This document shows, piece by piece, positions 33,604 to 46,932 of a stretch of 64,000 nucleotides of DNA. The notes under the pieces are model-generated. The model was not told the DNA's origin and ran no database searches. It saw nothing but the letters and a program-made list of their open reading frames with translations. The translations under genes and the position numbers were made by a program. The DNA lies in NCBI GenBank assembly GCA_011799875.1, contig CM022301.1, forward strand, positions 322,604,929 to 322,668,928, written 5' to 3'. The stretch comes from Thinopyrum elongatum (lineage: Eukaryota; Streptophyta; Magnoliopsida; Poales; Poaceae). The first letter of the stretch is position 1, and each line of letters starts with the position of its first letter.

Positions 33604-35111
33604 TGATGTGGCTTGAAACTGTGTCGGTATTTCCCCAAAGAGGACGGGGTGATGCAGTACAGCTACGGTAGGTATTTCCCTTAGTTATGAAACCAAGGTA
33701 TCAATCCAGTAGGAGAACCAAGCAACACTATGTAAACGGTACCTGCACACAAAGAACAAATCCTCGCAACCCAACGCGTAAGAGGGGTTGTCAATCCCTC
33801 CTCAGTAAAAAGATAGATTGTTTTGTATGTGTTTGGATAAATAGATCTGAATAAAATGCGAAATAAAGGATGCAAATAAAAAGTGCAGCAAAGTATTTTT
33901 GGGTTTTTAGATTAATAGATCTAAAAACAAATGCGATGAAAAATAGATCGGAAAGCAATATGATAAAAGATAGACCCGGGGGCCGTAGATTTCACTAGTG
34001 GCTTCTCTCGAGAAAATAGCAATTGGGCAATTGATAGAAGATCGAACAATTATGATGATATCCAAGGCAATGATCAATATATAGGCATCACGTCCAAGAT
34101 TAGTAGACCGACTCCTGCCTGCATCTACTACTATTACTCCACACATCGACCGCTATCCAGCATGCATCTAGTGTATTAAGTTCATGGAGAAACTGAGTAA
34201 TGCAATAAGAACGATGCCATGATGTAGACAAGATCTATTCATGTAGGAATAGACCCCATCTTGTTATCCTTAATAGCAACGATACATGCGTGCCTCGCTG
34301 CCCCTTCTGTCACTGGGAGAGGACACCGCAAGATCGAACCCATCACAAAGCACCTCTTCCCATGGCAAGAAAAATTGATCTAGTTGGCCTAACTAAACGA
34401 AAGATTCGAAGAAGAAATACGAGGCTATAAATAATTATGCATATAAGAGATCAAAGAAAACTCAAATAATATTCATGGATATAGATCTTATCATAAACTC
34501 AAGTTCATCGGATCCCAACAAACACACCGCAAAAAGAGTTACATCAAATAGATCTCCAAGAGACCATTGTATTGAGAAGCAAAAAGAGAGAGGAAGCCAT
34601 CTAGCTACTGCCTACGGACCCTTAGGTCTATGGTGAACTACTCACGCATCATCGGAGAGGCACCAAGGAGGATGATGAACCCCTCCGTGATGGTGTAGAT
34701 TGGATTTCGTGGTTCTAGAACTTGCAGCGGCTGGAATATTTGGGAATTTATAGAGCTGAGAGGCGGTGCAACGGAGCTACGTGGGCCCCACAACCCATCC
34801 AGGCGCGCCTAGGCCTCCTGGTGGGTTGTGGTCCCCACGGGCCTTTCCTCGTCCACTTCCTTGGCTCCCAGGTGTCTTCTGGTCCAAAAAAAAAATCTCC
34901 AAAAAGTTTCGTTGCATTTGGACTCCGTTTGGTACTGGTATTCTGCGAAGTAAAATACAAGCAAAAAACAGCAACTGGCACTGGGCATTATGTCAATAGG
35001 TTAGTCCCAAAAATGATATAAAGTTGCTATAAAATGATTGTAAAACATCCAAGAATGATAATATAACAACATGGAACAATAAAAAATTATAGATACGTTG
35101 GTGACGTATCA
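33604..35111 (-). repeat. E4 3' LTR (left copy)
   Basis: It is collinear with 39892-41463. It lacks two segments present there: about 24 bp around cacacggtgggtaaacaaat (40309) and about 28 bp around gtttcatcgactcccctagg (41051). Confidence 0.92.
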
Positions 35112-37582
35112 GCATCCCCAAGCTTAATTCCTGCTCGTCCTCGAGTAGGTAAATGATAAAAACAGAATTTTTGATGTGGAATGCTGCCTAACATGTTTAT
35201 CACATATTCTTTTCCTTTGTAGCATGGACATATGAACTTTTAGATGGTTCAAAGCAACAGTCTATATTTGACATGATAACTTAAATACTCAAGCATATCA
35301 ATAAGCAACTATGTCTTTCAAAATATCATAACTAAAGAAAGTTATCCCTAGCCCATCATGCTCAATCATTGATCCATTCATGAAACACACTCGAATATTA
35401 GCTACATCCAATGCACAAGTATGATCATAGTGCTCCCTAGTTGGTGCTTTATAAGAGAAGATGGAGACTCAAATAAAAATAAAAATTGCATAAAGTAAAT
35501 AGATAGGTCCTTCGCAGAGGGAAGTAGGGACTTGTAGAGGTGCCAGAGATCAAAGCTTAAATTAAGAGATAATTTTTTTTGAGAGGCATGCTTTTCCCGT
35601 CAATGAAAACGACCGAGTAATTCCCAACACTTTCCATGCTAGATATATCATAGGCGGTTCCCAAACAGAAAATAAAATTTATTCCTTATTCCACCATACT
35701 TTCACATTCCACGGCTAGCCGTACCGTCCATACCAACACTTTTCAAGGAATTTATTATTTGACAACATAAAGTAAATTTCTTTTTCATTTCGGGACCGGG
35801 CATCCCTATTACCGCCATACTCTCGTGCAATGACAACTGAATAAACACTCATCTTGAGAATAACACATCTAGCACGGAAAATATTGGCCACCCCCTGCCG
35901 CTTCATGAGCGGTACGGGCACACAAAAAGGAAATTCATTTTGAAAAAATTAGAGTTAGCACATACAAATTTGCTTAGAACGACATGGAAATACCGCATAT
36001 AGGTAGGTATGGTGGACACATATGGCAAAACTGGGTTTAAAGATTTTGGATGCACAAGTAGTATTTCTACTTAGTACAAGTGGAGGCTAGCAAAAATATT
36101 GAAAAGCAACCAACCAAGAAACAAAAATTCACATAAGCGAGCATTAAGCATAACTAACACCAAACAATGCACCACAAGTAGGATGTAATTTTATTGCATA
36201 ACTATTGACTTTTGTGCTTGCATAGGGAATCACAAACCTTAACACCAATATTCTTACTAAATCATAATTACTCACCAACATGACTCATCTATTACTATCA
36301 TCATATCTCAAAACTATTACAAAGAATCAAGTTTATTTTGTCCAATGATCTTCATGAATTTTTTTATTATATCCCTCTTGAATATCTATCACTTTGGGAC
36401 TAATTTCATATGTTGCAATTGCTTTCGACAAGCTCAAATAAATCTAAGTGAAGAACATGAGCATAAAATTTTTCATCTCTCAAAATAATATAAGTGAAGT
36501 ATGAGAGAATTTATTCAAAAATTTACTAACTCTCAAATTAATCTAAGTGAAGCATGAGAGTATTTCTTCAAAAATATTAAAGCATACCATGCTCAAAAAG
36601 ATATAAGTGAAGCACTAGAGCAATTCCATAACTCAAAAAATTTAAGTGAAGTATAAAGAGCAATTCTAACAAATCATAGCATAATTTTGGCTCTCTCAAA
36701 TAGGTGTGTCCAGCAAGGATACTTGTGACAAACTAAAAAGCAAAACAAGCAAAGACTCATATAATACAAGACGCTCCAAGCAAAGCTGATGATATGTGAC
36801 GAATAAAAATATAGCTCCAAGTAAAATACCGATGGTCGTTAGAAGAAAGAGGGGATGCACCCAAGCTTAGTTGCTTGGTTCTCCTTGAATTTTAACTTGG
36901 GGTGCCATGGGGCATCTCCAAGCTTAGGCTGTTGCCACTCCTTATTCCTTCATCCATCGTGATCTCAACCAAAACTTGAAAACTTCAATCACGCAAAACT
37001 TAACAAAACCTTTGTGAGATCCGTTAGTATAAGAAAACAATCTTTACTTTAAGTACTGTTGCAAACCCATTCAAATTTTGTTATTGCATTATATCTACTG
37101 TATTCTAACTTTGTCATGGCTTATAACCCCCGATACAATCCATAGATTCATCAAAATAAGCACATAATGCAAAGAAAACAGAATCTGTCAAAAACAGAAC
37201 AGTGTGTAAAGATGTGAATTGTTCGAATACTTATGTAACTCCAATTTTTTTGAAACATTAGGAAAACAGAGGAAATTTTTATATCAATCTTGTGTAAAAA
37301 ATTCAGAGTTTGTCGTCGCTTCTGTGTGTTTAAACAATTCTGTTACTGGACGCAAAAGTTTCTGTTTTTCAACAGGATCAAATCAACTATCACCAAAGTT
37401 ATCCTAAAGGCTTTACTTGGCACAAATACTAATTAAAACATAAAAAACACAATCATAACAGAGGCATAATTGTGCAAACACTCAAGAACAGAAATAAAAA
37501 GGAAAAAATAAATTTTATTCATTGGGTTGCCTCCCAATAAGCGCTATCGTTTTATGCCCCTAGCTAGGCATAATGCATAGAT
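35112..37582 (-). other. E4 internal non-coding region
   Basis: An AT-rich stretch without genes lies between the protease-like ORF and the 3' LTR. It shares the ataagtgaagca motif cluster (about 36430-36650) and the gggatgc..cccaagcttag phrases with E3, evidence of common ancestry. Confidence 0.7.
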
Positions 37583-38948
37583 TCAAGTATTGTCATCTTT
37601 AGTTTTTGATCCATAGGATGCCCTCATGATTGATTCATATGGTGGCTTAATTCTTGTTCTAGGGAAGTGTTCCATACCCTTTCTTAGTGGAAATTGAAAT
37701 TTAATATTGCCTTCTTTCATATCAATCACGGCACCAATAGTACATAAAAACGCTCTACCAAGTACAATTGGACAAGACGGATTGCAATCAATATCAAGAA
37801 CAATAAAGTCTATGGGCACATAATTCCTATTTGCAAGAACAAGAACATCATTAATTCTTCCTAAAGGATTTTTAATAGTAGAATCCGCCAAGTGCAAATT
37901 AAGAGAACATTCTTCAATATCGGTAAGACCAAGCACATCACATAAAGATTTTGAAATTGTGGAAACACTAGCACCCAAATCACATAAAGCAAAGCACTCA
38001 TAATTTTTAATCTTCACTTTGATGGTAGGTTCCCATTCATCATGTAATTTTCTAGGAATTGAAATCTCTAGTTCCAACTTTTCTTCTAAAGCTTTCATCA
38101 TGGCATCTACGATATGTTTAGTAAAAGCTTTATTTTGTTCATAAGCATGGGGTGAATTTATCATGGATTGCAACAAAAAAATACATTCAATCAAAGAGAA
38201 ATTATCATAATTAAAGTCTTTGCAATCCAAAATAGTGGGCACATCACTAGTTAAAGTTTTGACCTCTCCGAACCCACTTTTATCAAAATTTTCATCAAGA
38301 TTTTCACCCTCCAAATTATCGGGACGCCCTCTAACTAAAGTTGACTCTTCTTCAGTACCTTTATCATCAATTTTAATTTTACTAAACAAGGAATCTATAG
38401 AAGAAACACCAATTACTTTAAGATCTTCATCATTTTTATGAAAGAAATCACTAGAAAACGATCTTTCTAAAAATTCTCTTTTAGCTCTAAGCATAGCATT
38501 TTTTTTTCTTGCTTTCATCCATAGAAACATATAAAGCTTTAATTGATTCATTGATATCAACCTTGGGTGGAAAAATTTTAATCTTGAGATTTTCTACATC
38601 ATGAGAAATTCTATCAATGCTTCTAGACATATCATCAATCTTATTCAACTTTTCTTCTATCGTAGTATTGAAAACTTTTTGAGCATTGATAAATTCTTTA
38701 ATATTACTCTCAAGATCAGAGGGGTTCCTATTATTATTGTAAGAAGAATTACCATAGGAATTACCATAATTATTAGAGGAATTTCCAGGAAAAGGCCTAG
38801 GATTAAAATTACCTCTATAAGCACTGTTGTTGAAATTGTTTCGTGAGACAAAATTCACATCTACGGGATCACTATATTTCTCAATCAAAGTAGACAAAGT
38901 CACACCATTAAGATCAATAGGAGCAATTTTACTAGCAACCAATTTCAT
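37583..38948 (-). CDS. E4 Gag C-terminus and protease-like protein
   Basis: Two overlapping minus-strand frames, 38948-38487 and 38560-37583, cover an Asn/Gly/Tyr-rich stretch (NSSNNYGNSYGNSSYNNNRN) in place of a zinc knuckle. A coiled-coil-like part (IEEKLNKIDDMSRSIDRI) follows, then a retropepsin-type domain with ALCDLGASVSTISKSL and later CPIVLGRAFL. The Athila-like style of this protease fits the Gypsy assignment. A frameshift lies near 38510 at an A-rich run. The phrase SGFGEVKTL recalls the E3 ORF. No polymerase follows. Confidence 0.75.
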
Positions 38949-39649
38949 AAGAGCATCAACTTTTCACTCAAAGTATTAATTTCTTTAACCGAATTAACTT
39001 TTTTACTAGTAGATGCTCTTTCGGTATGCCATTGTGAATAATTTGCCATGATATTATCTAGAAATTTAGTAGATTCACCCAAAGTAATTTCCATAAGAGT
39101 ACCACCCGCGGCGGAATCTAAAAGATTTCTAGAAATAAAATTCAATCCCACATAAAAAAATTGTATGATCATCCAAAGATTTAAACCATGAGTAGGACAA
39201 TTTCTTAGCATCAATTTCATTCTTTCCCAAGATTGTGCAACATGTTCATGCTCAAGTTGCTGAAAATTCATGATTTGAGTTCTAAGGGAAATAATTTTCG
39301 CAGGCGGAAAATACTTAGTAATAAAAGCATCTTTGCACTTATCCCAAGAATCGATACTATTGCGAGGCAAAGAAGAAAACCAAATTTTTGCACGATCCCG
39401 CAAAGAGAAAGGAAATAATTTCAACTTCACAATATCATTGTCCACATCTTTTTTCTTTTGCATATCACACAATTCTATGAATGTGTTTAGATGGGACGCG
39501 GCATCCTCATTAGGAGTACCGGAAAATTGATCTTTCATAACAAGATTCAACAAAGCGGCATCAATATCACAAGATTCCGCACTAGTGGCGGGAGGAGCAA
39601 TCGGAATACTAATAAAATCATTGTTATTGGTATTGGAAAAATCACACAA
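38945..39649 (-). CDS. E4 Gag
   Basis: This 234-aa minus-strand frame has the Retrotrans_gag core: LKLFPFSLRDRAKIWFSSLP, then NSIDSWDKCKDAFITKYFPP, then QSWERMKLMLRNCPTHG. It overlaps the next frame by 4 nt at the ATG of 38948. Structurally it would form the capsid of virus-like particles. It starts near the tRNA-Asp primer site. Confidence 0.85.
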   Translation of the reverse strand: MCDFSNTNNNDFISIPIAPPATSAESCDIDAALLNLVMKDQFSGTPNEDAASHLNTFIELCDMQKKKDVDNDIVKLKLFPFSLRDRAKIWFSSLPRNSIDSWDKCKDAFITKYFPPAKIISLRTQIMNFQQLEHEHVAQSWERMKLMLRNCPTHGLNLWMIIQFFYVGLNFISRNLLDSAAGGTLMEITLGESTKFLDNIMANYSQWHTERASTSKKVNSVKEINTLSEKLMLL

Positions 39650-39891
39650 CTTGGTGTTTTATTGGTTCATCGTGACTATGCAAACAAGATTGCAAACAAA
39701 AAGATAGATCTGACGAGAAAAAGGCGAACGAAAAAGAGAAGGCAAATAAAACGACAAATTTTGTGAAATGGGGGAGATGAAAATGAGATGCAAATGGAAA
39801 ATAATGTAAATTGCAAGGAGATGATATTTGTGATTAGGAACCTGATAGATGTTGATGATGTCTCCCCGGCAACGGCGTCAGAAATTCCTTT

Positions 39892-41463
39892 TGATGCGGC
39901 TTGAAACTGCGTCAGTATTTCCCCAAAGAGGAAGGGATGATGCAGTACAGCTACGGTAGGTATTTCCCTCAGTTAGGAAACCAAGGTGTCAATCCAGTAG
40001 GAGAACCAAGCGATACAATGTAAACGGTACCTGCACACAAAGAACAAATCCTCGCAGCCCAACGCGTAAGAGGGGTTATCAATCCCTCCTCGGTAAAAAG
40101 ATAGATTGTTTTGTATGTGTTTGGATAAATAGATCTGAATAAAACACGAAATAAAAGATGTAAATAAAAAGTGCAGCAAAGTATTTTTGGGTTTTTAGAT
40201 TAATAGATCTGAAAACAAATGCGATGATAAATAGATTGGAAAGCAATACGATAAAAGATAGACCCAGGGGCCGTAGATTTCACTAGTGGCTTCTCTCGAG
40301 AAAATAGCACACGGTGGGTAAACAAATTACTGTTGGGAAATTAATAGAAGATCGAATAATTATGACCATATCCAAGGCAATGATCAATATATAGGCATCA
40401 CGTCCAAGATTAGTAGATCGACTCCTGCCTGCATCTACTACTATTACTCCACACATCGACTGCTATCCAGCATGCATCTAGTGTATTAAGTTCATGGAGA
40501 AACGGAGTAATGCAATAAGAATGATGACATGATGTAGACAAGATCTATTCATGTAGGAATAGACAACATCTTGTTATCCTTAATAGCAACGATACATGTG
40601 TGCCTCGCTGCCCCTTCTGTCACTGGGAGTGGACATCGCAAGATCGAACCCATCACAAAGCACCTCTTCCCATGGCAAGAAAAATCGATCTAGTTGCCTA
40701 ACTAAACCAAAGATTCGAAGAAGAAATACGAGGCTATAAATAATCATGCATATAAGAGATCAAAGAAAACTCAAATAATATTCATGGATATAGATCTGAT
40801 CATAAACTCAAAGTTCATCGGATCCCAACAAACACACCGCAAAAAGAGTTACATCAAATAGATCTCCAAGAGACCATTGTATTGAGAAGCAAAAAGAGAG
40901 AGGAAGCCATCTAGCTACTGCCAACGGACCCTTAGGTCTATGGTGGATTACTCACGCATCATCGGAGAGGCACCAATGAGGATGATGAACCCTTCCGTGA
41001 TGGTGTAGATTGGATCTCGTGGTTCTGGAACTTGCGGCGGCTGGAATTGTGTTTCATCGACTCCCCTAGGGTTTCTGGAATATTTGGGAATTTATAGAGC
41101 TGAGAGGCGGTGCAACGGAGCTACGTGGGCCTCACAACCCATCAAGGCGTGCCTGGGCCTCCTAGCACGCCCTGGGGGGTTGTGGTCCCCACGAGCCTTC
41201 CCTCGTCCACTTCCTTGGCTCCCAAGGTGTTTTCTGGTCCAAAAAAAATCTCCAAAAAGTTTCATTGCATTTGGACTCCGTTTGGTACTGATATTCTGCG
41301 AAGTAAAAAAAGCAAAAAATAGCAACTGGCATTGGGCATTATGTCAATAGGTTAGTCCCAAAACCTGATATAAAGTTGCTATAAAATGATTGTAAAACAT
41401 CCAAGAATGATAATATAACAGCATGGAACAATCAAAAATTATAGATACGTTGGAGACGTATCA
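39892..41463 (-). repeat. E4 5' LTR (right copy)
   Basis: This 1572-bp copy starts tgatgcggcttgaaactgcg on the plus strand and ends with gatacgttggagacgtatca. It is the fuller of the two LTR copies. Confidence 0.92.
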
Positions 41464-41596
41464 CCCCGCATTACGCTTATCTCAAGCTTAAAATGCCAGG
41501 ACCTAATGACGTTATCACGGTAAATGGTAATACCGAACGCTCACTCCAGACGGAGGATCAGACCGCGGCCTTTGCAGCCAAGGTGCAAGCGTCCTA

Positions 41597-43199
41597 GGAG
41601 GCAACCCGCAGCAGTAAACACACCGCCAGCTTTTTGAAGCGCACGCGGGCCGCACCGGTCGACCTCGGCATCGTACCCCCACACCCTAAATAGGGGTACG
41701 GGCTCACCGAGCGCTCCCCCTGGATGGGGCATTAAGTCCCCAGGGTGCATAACTTTGCACTCAAAATTCCCCGGGGCGCCGAGGAGCCAAAATTTATGAA
41801 AACGTCGGATCAGCTTGACCGAGGAATGACACAGCTTCGAGCTTCCATATCGGCAAAGTTCTATCACAGAGCTCACCAACAACAACCATACTAACGTGGC
41901 TTCAACCACACAACGGACATCTGCAGGACCTCTCTCAAAGGGCTCGGCCAACAAACGCTTCAAGCATATAAAGGGTCGAGATCACATTAGTCCCCTTCAG
42001 TCCTCGCTATCAATAACGACAAGCTGGTCAACAGCTCGGAAGCGCAGACGTGCGTCAGGTGCGGCCCGGGCTTCTAAAGCCCAATGATAATATCCGCCCT
42101 GTTTTTTCTTCCTCCTTTTACTTTTTGAAATTGTATTCTTTTAGTTCCTCTCGTTGTAACTCGGCATGTAAAGCTTGAAGTTATAAAATAAAGAAATCAT
42201 GCCCTTTAAGGCCCTTATCGTATTTCTGTACAAGCACTGCCTTTGAGCTACAAGAATGTCTTTAAGATACAACTGTTCAAGGGCTCCGTTTCCCTGTCAC
42301 TAAATACAAGTCCGAAGTACTCGGCGTCTCGGATTTCGTTTTATATGCATCAGTTTCGAACCTAGATTTTGGTCAATAATTGGGTTACCCAGCTCCTATG
42401 TGTACCCCTTACATTCCCGACAAATTCGGCTAAGAGAGTAACGGGAGAACCTCTGTGATAGTGCTGCCAGTTTAATTGGCAGAGCGCCTCAGTGGAGAAA
42501 GCCGAAAACTGACTATCTAAGTAAGCGCAAACTGGTCGGCCATCCGAAGACCGCGTTAAGCGATGTGACGATAGAGATCACCCGTGTTAAACGAAGGGCT
42601 TCTCCTTTACATTAGCCAAAGTATGTAATGGCGTAGACCTCGGCTTGCCAAGCCAACCACTTCACACACCAGGGGCTTGTCATCAGCCCCCACAGTCAAA
42701 CTCCTATGACTAAGTGAAAGTTATAAAGCTATTATAGTCTGATTGCCTAGTTCCTACAAGCACAGACCTCCTTCGGGTCCGAGACGTCGGCTAAGGGTCA
42801 GAAGTGCCTCAAGGAACACCATCTATATATATATATTCTACATTGGGGTAGAAGCCGACGACTGGCCACTTTCAGTTAAACACGGTCGCACAGGAGGAAA
42901 CTTAATTAAAAACAAAATTAAATGAGGGATTCAAGCCATACTCATTTCAACAAAAGATAGTTTTTTACATCCCAAACACCTCGGTTCTCCGAGGTGCCAA
43001 CTAGAAATACAAAGTGTCCTTTGGACACATGACTTCGGTCGTCCGGGCACCCTCTTCTACCTCGTCAAAGAATTCTTCCGCGGTGCGATGCTTCCCTTCA
43101 GCAGGTCCCGCACCAACAATCGTCGCATCTAGCTTTTGGAAGTGCGTCTTCATGCACGCATACGCCCGCCGTGCTCCTTCAAAGCACACGGTCCGCTTC
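41597..43199 (+). other. E1 internal region without polymerase
   Basis: Autonomous Gypsy elements carry reverse transcriptase and integrase after protease. Here I see only short, stop-ridden frames and non-coding sequence. The pol region is absent, not just broken. Confidence 0.65.
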
Positions 43200-46100
43200 C
43201 GGTGATCCACCTGTGGGGCAGCAACTCACAGCCAAGCAAGGAGGATGAAGAGGCTGGTCGGTAAGGCTTCGGCGAGCCACAGGCTGATGCAGATGTCCTG
43301 GAACGTCGGCCTTGCTATGCGGAAAAGCTCCGCCAACTGCTTCATTCGATGGTTCAGTAGCTATGCCGATGGCAACTCCGAGAACTGCCGTCAAAATGCC
43401 TTCTCCTGCTCATGACCCTCCAGCTGGTCGAAATGCGTGACGGCATCCGCCACACTGTTTGAAAGATCCGCGAAGATCTCTGCGGAACGCCACATCTGGG
43501 TGAGCTTGACGCACCCTTTGCTGCCAAACACAGACTACAATAAGTATGGCTTACCCGAGGCGATTTGCTCCATGCTGGAGCACCCCGCGGTCTGCCCGGG
43601 CCGCGGTTTGGAGCTCGGAGTGTGCAAGCTGGAGCTTCTTGAGCTCTTCCTTTGCTTGCTTCTCCTCCGCCTGAAGTTTGTCGCGTGCTTCGAACACGCC
43701 CTTCAGGGTCTCCATGATCTCCAGGGCCCGCGCCCGGTGCTTCTCCCCAGCTACCTTCTTGGCAGCTCAGGCTTTCTCCGCCTTTGAGGCTGCAGTCTTA
43801 TGCTGCTCCACCTCCTACCGAGCCTTCTTGAGCTCGGCCTTGAGCCCCTCAAGCTCGGCCATGGCCGCTGTCATTTAAACAGATCGGCATTAGCTCTCCA
43901 TCCAAAGCCTAAAACATCAAATTTCTTGTGTTCAATATAACACTTTAAGCAACGCAAGTCCGGGTCGCTTACCTTGAGACTGCTCGAACTGTTGGTTCAT
44001 CGGGTTGAGGTCCTCCTGGGACTTTTCGAGCTTCCGGTTTACCTCCGCAATCTCCTCGGAGACGGAGCTCGAAGCCGAGGTCGAAACCTGCCAACAAGAA
44101 TTTTTTATATAAGCACACAATCATTTATTGAAACTTCAGGATGATCGCCTTATGTCATTAGGCAGCATCCTGGGGGCTGCATGTCAAGCTCCTACTTTTA
44201 TACGACCCCAATGCCGGTTTCTTGAAACCAGCCTTGAGCCCGGGGGCTACTCCCTGACTATGCCGTTTAGAAGGCCATGAGAATATGTCCTCAGGCAGAT
44301 GCATAATTTGCAAAGAAAACTTAAGCACAACAATCATTCCTGTACAAGGATAAAGGAGTACCTCGAAGCTCGTGACGAGGCCCTTTAAGACCTTGTGCAG
44401 TCCGGCCCCCATGGACCGGAAGCCCTACAACGCCGCACCTATTAAGCCACGATGCTCTTCTTTAAGGGAGGAGCCCTTCAAGGTCTCCTCCATCTCTTCA
44501 GTCCACCCCGCGCTATCCCTCCCTTGGGCAGGAGGCAGGGGTGGCATGACAACCTCGAGCCCGAGCACCTGGGTGCTGGGCCGAGGGGTCTCCAGCCGCG
44601 GCGATGGAGCGGACGTCGGCTGGGCCGATGACTGGTCCAGCCCCTCCTTGACGACCTCGGGGAACTTCTCTCCTAGGTCCTGTTGGGCTGAGGCTTCAAC
44701 CTCGGCCATGACGGTCGACTCTCCGGCCCCCGCCGTGTGGACCTGGGGGTCCGGAGCAGACGTTGCCTCCCCCAGCCCATCATGAGCTGGCGGAGGAGTA
44801 GCGGGATCCGGGGTCTCGCTGGCAGATGGCAGCCCATTCGAGGAGTCACTGGGGCACACCTTCGGCGGACTATGTAAAAAAGACGCTCATGTGAGCTCGC
44901 TATTGCTGAAAGGACTTGTTAAAAGTAGGAGCATAAAAGCGATGACGTACCCTCAGGGTGCCAGTTTCTTCCTCCCCATAGCAAGGGGGTCGTCCTATGA
45001 TTGGTCGGAGAGCTCGACTCTCTCTGAGACTTGTCGGTGGCCCTGGCCGAGGTCCTCCTTGGCCTCTTCGAGCCCTTGGGCTGCATGCCGGCTTCGGAGT
45101 CTTCCGACGCCGCCCTCTTCCCTTTAAGGGGAGGGTTCTCATCCTCCTCACCCTCCTCTACATCATCTTCATGGACGGAGGAGGCGTGGGTCTCTTCGGA
45201 CCGGGTGACCGAGGTCTCCCGGGCCCGAGCACTTGCCTTGCCTTTCTGGGACTTCGTCCCCTTGGGGGCCACCACGTGCGACTCCTCGACTAGGAGTGAC
45301 GTGAGCAGGGGAGTTCTTGGCTCCTCTAGTAGTGGGGTCGGGCATCGCACTTTCTGCACCCAGGCCAACCACTTCTACAAGCACCAATCAAAATGATTCG
45401 TTAGAATCTGCCCTCAGTGCGGGAAATAAGAACTTAGACTTGTGTGATAGAGCACTTATCATGGGGCTTCGTAGCCATCCTCGAAGCCGAGGTCTTCCCC
45501 CTCTTTGAGGGTCTTGTCCTTGGCCAGCTTGAGGAGTTGCGTCCACATACCGGGCAAGGTTGAGCGGGAGAAGGCGGTGACGGGACCTGTATCCTCAGGC
45601 TTCTGCTCCCACATCGGGATAGCCCGAAGTTGGAGTGGGAGGATGAGGCGGTTGAGCATGACGTTGATGACGTCAGTGAGCTCGAGGTTCCTCGAGGTGG
45701 ATCACCATTTAATCCTCTTGATCATGGCCTCCACCTCCTCTAGGTTCCCCCAGATGACACTCCTCTCCCTACGGGACTTGAGCTTCTTTGGAGGCCCGGC
45801 CGAAAAGGCTGGGACCTCGGTCTGGCCAGGGGCGAGTGGCTCAGTGATGTAAAACCACTCCCTCTGCCACTCCTTCGCCGTTTCGATGAAGGTGCCCTTG
45901 AACCAATCAGCGCTCTAGTTCTTACTGACCATGGCCCCTCCACACTCTGCCAGATCAAAGCCGCTGGACTTCGGCTTAACCCCGAAGGTCTTCAGCCATA
46001 GGCCTAAGTGTGGCTCATCGTGGAGGAATGCCTTGCAGACCGTGATGAAGGAGTCGAGATGGAGGATGGAGTTCGGGGCCATGTGGAAGAAGTCGAGCCC

Positions 46101-46331
46101 ATAGTAGAACATCATCCCGCGCACGAACGGATGCAGCGGGAACCCCAGGCCTCGGATGAGGTGGGGGACGAAGACTACCCGCTCCCCTGCGTTGGGAGTG
46201 GGCACTTGCTGGCCGACGCCTGGAGCGCGGGCGGCGATGTTGGCGGAGAGATATCCCGCATCACGCAGCCCCTGGATGGTGCCATCTATCACGATGGAAC
46301 CACCCCAATGCCCTTTGAGGGTATCAGCCAT
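43200..46331 (-). pseudogene. E1 antisense ORF with Transposase_28 (gypsy-type) domain
   Basis: On the strand opposite to gag-protease, the frame from 46331 encodes the domain named Putative gypsy type transposon (PF04195): FVPHLIRGLGFPLHPFVRG, then FYYGLDFFHMAPNSILHL and WLKTFGVKPKSSG. It stops at about 45915. The homology continues with stops to 45459 (LQLRAIPMWEQKPEDTGPV), then a charged disordered part (45368-44425) and a coiled coil (SVSEEIAEVNRKLEKSQEDL; more near 43870-43600). Spacers suggest introns. Antisense ORFs near the 3' end are known in Tat-lineage elements; their role is unknown. Stops make this copy inactive. Confidence 0.7.
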
Positions 46332-46932
46332 GACTGGTGGGGGAATTTGGACTCGCTAAGGGAGAGGAGTGTGAGATTAGATTTGGACGCTGGAGCTAGA
46401 CGAAGCAGCGGGCGGGGGAAATGAGAGCGTGGTTGCTTGCGCTGTCCTCTCTTTTGCTCTTATAGGTTGTTGAAAGGCCAAGAGTCCCCTTTGTTGCGCC
46501 GATAAAAATGCCACTCCCATGAAGGATTTCGTTATGCATATGAGGGGAAACAAAATCTTGATGATATCCCTGAGAAAACGGGCACAATCTCCACCTCGAT
46601 GGGATGTGCCAATAAAAAGGCCACCTCGAGCCACGATTTAGGGGGAGCAGTAACTACCCAACCCGTCATGGGGTGCGCCGCTTCGATAAAGTTGTCAGAC
46701 TAGGTGAAACTATTCACACCTAGGTGGTCGGCCTTCGAGGCTAAGTTACTCAATCTCTTCAGGCAGGGTATGAGCTCGGTTGGGTCTTATCTAAGCACTG
46801 CTCCTTTGAAGAGTGGACTGGGAATGAAGAAATCACTAAGGGGAACTCGTCTGTCAAGCCAAGGACTTCGAATCCGAGGTTGTCCTCGTCAAGGGAATCG
46901 TCCTCGGCATAGAATACCAGTTCGGGGGCTAC

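Larger units (their letters stand above)
33604..41463 (-). mobile_element. E4: gag-protease-only Gypsy element, nested in E1
   Basis: The LTRs are 33604-35111 (1508 bp) and 39892-41463 (1572 bp), with a perfect TSD ccccg at 33599-33603 and 41464-41468. On the minus strand the LTR starts TGATACGTC(T/A)CCAACGTATC. The plus-strand sequence tccccggcaacggcgtca next to the right LTR matches plant tRNA-Asp with one mismatch. The purine tract is AAGCTTGGGGATGC. The interior has Gag and a protease-like ORF but no reverse transcriptase, RNase H or integrase, so it is non-autonomous. LTR and primer site show it is related to E3. Confidence 0.88.
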
